Shown here: positions 61,367 through 64,000 of the stretch, piece after piece
Position numbering within the stretch: the stretch's first letter is position 1
Layout: each line of letters opens with the position of its first letter
Source of the DNA: Gammaproteobacteria bacterium
Lineage (GTDB): Bacteria > Pseudomonadota > Gammaproteobacteria > Steroidobacterales > Steroidobacteraceae
DNA: 64,000 bases
Assembly (NCBI GenBank): GCA_013289615.1
Contig: JABCZO010000014.1
Span: 1 to 64,000 of the forward strand
Direction of reading: 5' to 3'
Program-made: the position numbers and the translations under genes
Notes under the pieces: generated by a model
What the model was told of the DNA's origin: nothing
Databases searched by the model: none
What the model saw: only the letters and a program-made list of their open reading frames with translations

Positions 61367-63157
61367 ATGACCCGCCAATGGGGGCAGAAGTTGAGTCGCG
61401 CACAGCTGTTTAGCAAGTCCCCCCGCCTGATCCTGCTGCCATTGGTCCTGCTGGCCGGTTGCGCCCATCAGCCTGCACGCGCCCCGCTGGTTATCGCTCC
61501 GGTGGCGATCGCGGAAGTCCCCGCCGTGGTCGAGGCCCCGGCGCCGGCCATCAGCGCTGAAGCCGCGCCAGCGCCGCTCGCCGCCGATGCCGGCAGCGCC
61601 GCCCCAGCCGCCGACCCGGGCGCAACCGCCGATGCGCTGGACAGCGGTACCACCACCGATTCCGAAGGCCTGCCGGGCCCTCCGGCCGACAGCCTGGTGA
61701 TCGTCAAGCAGCCCGAGCTGTTCGCGCGTTTGCGCGCCGGTTTCCAGCTCGATGACGTTGACGAGCCGGCGGTCGCCAGCCAGCTGAACTGGTTTGCCAA
61801 TCACCCGGATTTCCTTGAGCGCACCTGGGGGCGCGCCGGACTGTGGCTGTATTACATCGTCGGGCAGCTCGAGCAGCGCAAGATGCCGGCCGAGCTGGCG
61901 CTGCTGCCGGTGATTGAGAGCGCTTTCGAGCCCTATGCCTACTCGCGCGCCCGCGCTGCCGGCATATGGCAGTTCATCTCGGATACCGGGCGCCGCTTCG
62001 GCCTCAAGCAGGACTGGTGGTACGACGGCCGCCGCGATCCGGTCGAGGCCACGCGCGCGGCACTGGATTACCTTCAGGCACTGAACGACGAATTCGACGG
62101 CGACTGGCTGCTGGCCGTCGCCGCGTACAACTGCGGCGAGCTGACCGTGAGCCGCGCCATCCAGCGCAACCAGCGCCTGGGCAAGCCGACCGACTTCTGG
62201 CATCTGAAACTGCCGACCGAGACCCGCGGCTACGTGCCGGAACTGCTCGCGATGCGCCGCCTGGTCGCCAACCCGGAACGCTACGGGCTCGAGTTCAGCC
62301 GTATCGCGAACGAGCCCTATTTCGTCGCCATCGCCACTGGCGGCCAGATCGACCTTACAGTCGTGGCCGAGATCGCCGGCGTCAGCGTCGCGGATCTGTA
62401 CGAGCTCAACCCCGCCTTCCATCGATGGGCCACCGATCCTACCGGCCCCTACCGCCTGCTGGTGCCGGTGGACGCGGCCGAGGGCCTGCAGGACACCATC
62501 CTGCATCTGACGCCCGAGCAGCGCATGCGCGTCGATCATTACACGGTGCGGCGCGGCGACACCATTGCAACCATCGCGCGCCGCTATGCCACCAACCCCG
62601 ACGTGATCCGCGAGCTCAATGATCTGGCCGCCAGCGACCTGCCGGTGATCGACGCCGTGCTGCGCGTACCCTCGCCGAATATTCAGCTGCCCGAGAAGGC
62701 GATGCGCGCCGCGATGCTGGTCGACTCCCCGCAACGGCGTCTGCGCCGTGGCGGCCACCGGCCCGACATTCACGTCGTGCGTCGCGGCGATACACTCTAT
62801 GCGCTGGCGCAGCGCCTCGGCACCGACGTGCAGACGCTGGCGCAGGTCAATGGCATCAGGGCAGGCGCTCGCCTGCACGCGGGCCAGAAGCTGCACTTCG
62901 GCGCCTCGAGCGTCCTGCTGAGCGACGCCTCCGCCGGCACCGCCCGGTCCATTGCCGCCACCGGCGCGCAGACCGCCTCCGAGGGCGGTCGGCGCATGAC
63001 GTACATCGTGCGCCGTGGCGACACCCTCTATGGCATCGCGCGGCTGCTGCAGGTGACCGTCAACGAATTGATGGGCTGGAACGGCATGTCGGGCGAACGC
63101 AACCTCAAACCAGGCCAGACGCTGGTCGCCTTCGTCAAGACCCGCAACGCAGGCTGA
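61367..63157 (+). CDS. mltD: MltD-like membrane-bound lytic transglycosylase with three LysM domains
   Basis: A 596-residue lipoprotein. After a signal ending 'LVLLAGC' (lipobox) comes a Pro/Ala-rich linker, then an SLT domain with catalytic Glu184 in 'PVIESAFEP', 'GIWQFISDTGRRFGL' and 'AAYNCGELTVSRAI'. Three LysM peptidoglycan-binding domains follow: 'HYTVRRGDTIATIARRYATN', 'IHVVRRGDTLYALAQRLGTD' and 'TYIVRRGDTLYGIARLLQVT'. It cleaves glycan strands in the periplasm with 1,6-anhydro ends. ATG 61367 is used; a TTG at 61391 with GGGGG upstream is a credible alternative that would give a shorter signal peptide. Confidence 0.94.
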   Translation: MTRQWGQKLSRAQLFSKSPRLILLPLVLLAGCAHQPARAPLVIAPVAIAEVPAVVEAPAPAISAEAAPAPLAADAGSAAPAADPGATADALDSGTTTDSEGLPGPPADSLVIVKQPELFARLRAGFQLDDVDEPAVASQLNWFANHPDFLERTWGRAGLWLYYIVGQLEQRKMPAELALLPVIESAFEPYAYSRARAAGIWQFISDTGRRFGLKQDWWYDGRRDPVEATRAALDYLQALNDEFDGDWLLAVAAYNCGELTVSRAIQRNQRLGKPTDFWHLKLPTETRGYVPELLAMRRLVANPERYGLEFSRIANEPYFVAIATGGQIDLTVVAEIAGVSVADLYELNPAFHRWATDPTGPYRLLVPVDAAEGLQDTILHLTPEQRMRVDHYTVRRGDTIATIARRYATNPDVIRELNDLAASDLPVIDAVLRVPSPNIQLPEKAMRAAMLVDSPQRRLRRGGHRPDIHVVRRGDTLYALAQRLGTDVQTLAQVNGIRAGARLHAGQKLHFGASSVLLSDASAGTARSIAATGAQTASEGGRRMTYIVRRGDTLYGIARLLQVTVNELMGWNGMSGERNLKPGQTLVAFVKTRNAG

Positions 63158-63227
63158 CCGCGGGCTTGCCCGCGCCCCCGCCCGCCCCTCGATGCGCCAT
63201 TGAGAGCGGTTTGCTTACCGTAAAAGC

Positions 63228-63285
63228 GTATCGAAACACAACGCGAGTTTTTTAATTACAAAAAACTCGCGTTGTGTTTCGATAC
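63228..63285. repeat. Perfect 26-bp inverted repeat between mltD and fabI
   Basis: The arms 63228-63253 and 63260-63285 are exact reverse complements (26 of 26) around a six-base loop, AATTAC. The top half contains six T and the bottom half six A next to the loop, so a transcript would form a very stable hairpin in either direction. A trailing T run after the 3' arm is absent, so it is not a classical one-way terminator. Confidence 0.95.
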
Positions 63286-63323
63286 CCTATTGCGACATCC
63301 AGCAGCTCTCAAAGGCGCCCTAA

Positions 63324-64000
63324 ATGGGAATACTCGCGGGCAAGCGCGCGCTCATCGTAGGCGTCGCCACCGATCGCTCGATCGCCTGGGGCATCGCTCA
63401 GGCCATGCACGCCCAGGGAGCGCAACTGGCGTTCTCCTATGCCAACGATGCATTCAGGCAGCGCTTGGAGCCGCTGGCGGCTTCCATCGGCTCGAAGCTG
63501 CTGATGCCGATCGACGTGCAGATCGACGATCAGATCGACGCCGCGTTCGCGCTGCTGGCGCGCGAGTGGCAACAGATCGATATCCTGGTGCATGCGGTCG
63601 CCTTTGCACCGCGCGAGGCGCTGGCGGGCAGTTTCACCGCCAACACGTCACGCGAGGCCTTTCGCATCGCACACGACGTCTCGAGCTACAGCTTCACCGC
63701 GCTGGCACGCGGTGCCGCCGCACTCATGGCCGGCCGCGCCGGTGCCATGCTGACCCTGACCTATCTGGGCGCGGTATGCTCGATCCCGAGCTACAACGTC
63801 ATGGGACTGGCCAAGGCGAGCCTTGAGGCCAACGTGCGCTTCCTGGCGGCAGACCTGGGCCCGCAGAACATTCGCGTCAATGCGATCTCCGCCGGACCGA
63901 TCAAGACGCTGGCCGCCGCCGGCATCGGCGGCTTTCGCAGGATGCTTGCCCACGTGGCACAGGTCGCGCCGCTGCGCCGCAACGTCACCACCGAGGACGT
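63324..64000 (+). CDS. fabI: Enoyl-[acyl-carrier-protein] reductase (NADH), C-terminus outside window
   Basis: About 225 residues of an about 260-residue FabI are visible from ATG 63324. Motifs: '[27 protein letters not shown]', with the family's 'G-V-A-x-x-x-S-I-A-W-G-I' cofactor site, '[13 protein letters not shown]', '[10 protein letters not shown]' and the active site '[18 protein letters not shown]' (Tyr-x6-Lys), then '[16 protein letters not shown]'. It reduces enoyl-ACP in the last step of the fatty-acid cycle. The frame remains open at the window end, so it is cut by the edge and not truncated in the genome. The perfect palindrome lies 39 bases upstream of the start and could influence its expression. 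Confidence 0.95.
   Translation, partial: MGILAGKRALIVGVATDRSIAWGIAQAMHAQGAQLAFSYANDAFRQRLEPLAASIGSKLLMPIDVQIDDQIDAAFALLAREWQQIDILVHAVAFAPREALAGSFTANTSREAFRIAHDVSSYSFTALARGAAALMAGRAGAMLTLTYLGAVCSIPSYNVMGLAKASLEANVRFLAADLGPQNIRVNAISAGPIKTLAAAGIGGFRRMLAHVAQVAPLRRNVTTED

Noticed and set aside
61307..62896. 529-codon minus-strand frame opposite mltD
   Set aside because: Shadow of the SLT-LysM gene; no domain features.
63228..63285. Classical Rho-independent terminator of mltD
   Set aside because: The stem is far longer than usual and lacks the 3' T run; kept instead as an inverted repeat.

Overview
The window looks like a chromosomal segment of a high-GC gammaproteobacterium. The yafS-like methyltransferase/rnhA/dnaQ group, a wbpV-wbpL-wbpM-type O-antigen trio, LPS heptose genes, pgi, an mltD-type lysozyme-like lipoprotein and fabI all fit a Gram-negative gammaproteobacterium. 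Lineage (for example Nevskiales, Steroidobacterales or Xanthomonadales) cannot be fixed from this sequence alone. Many genes use GTG or TTG starts, and many neighbours overlap by 1 or 4 bases.

Region by region. (1) 1-6400: the 5' end of glycogen phosphorylase, a secreted S1/P1 nuclease, a secreted subtilase with a C-terminal membrane tail, and a lipoprotein with Ig-like repeats. (2) 6400-10640: a 2-oxoglutarate dioxygenase of the trimethyllysine/gamma-butyrobetaine hydroxylase type coupled to an AdiC-like amino acid antiporter, with a divergent PYROXD2-like flavoprotein. (3) 10690-19100: a leftward catabolic operon of nine genes with unknown substrate: two FAH-fold hydrolases, two SDRs, a HisD-like dehydrogenase, an SMP-30 lactonase, an ABM-domain protein, a sugar-nucleotide-type epimerase and an ACMSD-like amidohydrolase. 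(4) 19200-19890: a glycine-rich RRM protein with a long leader and a strong terminator.

(5) 19930-57460: a large leftward surface-polysaccharide locus. Reading from pgi leftward it holds a very long Wza-type export protein, a diamino-sugar-uronate-like block (Gfo/Idh oxidoreductase, acetyltransferase, PLP aminotransferase), an acyl-transfer cassette (AAC(3)-fold acyltransferase, acyl carrier protein, FkbH-like HAD-IIIC enzyme, methyltransferase, VOC protein), a lone rightward ceramidase-like hydrolase, two paralogous Wzx-type flippases flanking wzz and an FkbM-like gene, an AsnB amidotransferase, a Wzy-like polymerase, glycosyltransferases, methyltransferases, acetyltransferase and epimerases, and a low-GC beta-helix protein. 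It ends in the wbpV-wbpL-wbpM initiation module, the ADP-heptose genes hldA, hldD, hldC and gmhB, and gmd. Together these suggest a Wzx/Wzy-dependent O-antigen started with QuiNAc-1-phosphate and containing amidated and N-acylated sugars (inference).

(6) 57590-64000: housekeeping genes pgi, dnaQ, rnhA, a yafS-like methyltransferase, an mltD-like lytic transglycosylase, a perfect 26-bp-arm palindrome and the 5' part of fabI.

The most promising unusual feature is the FkbH-ACP-AAC(3) cassette inside the polysaccharide locus. It could load a three-carbon acyl unit (glyceryl or O-methylglyceryl) onto a carrier protein and hand it to an amino sugar.
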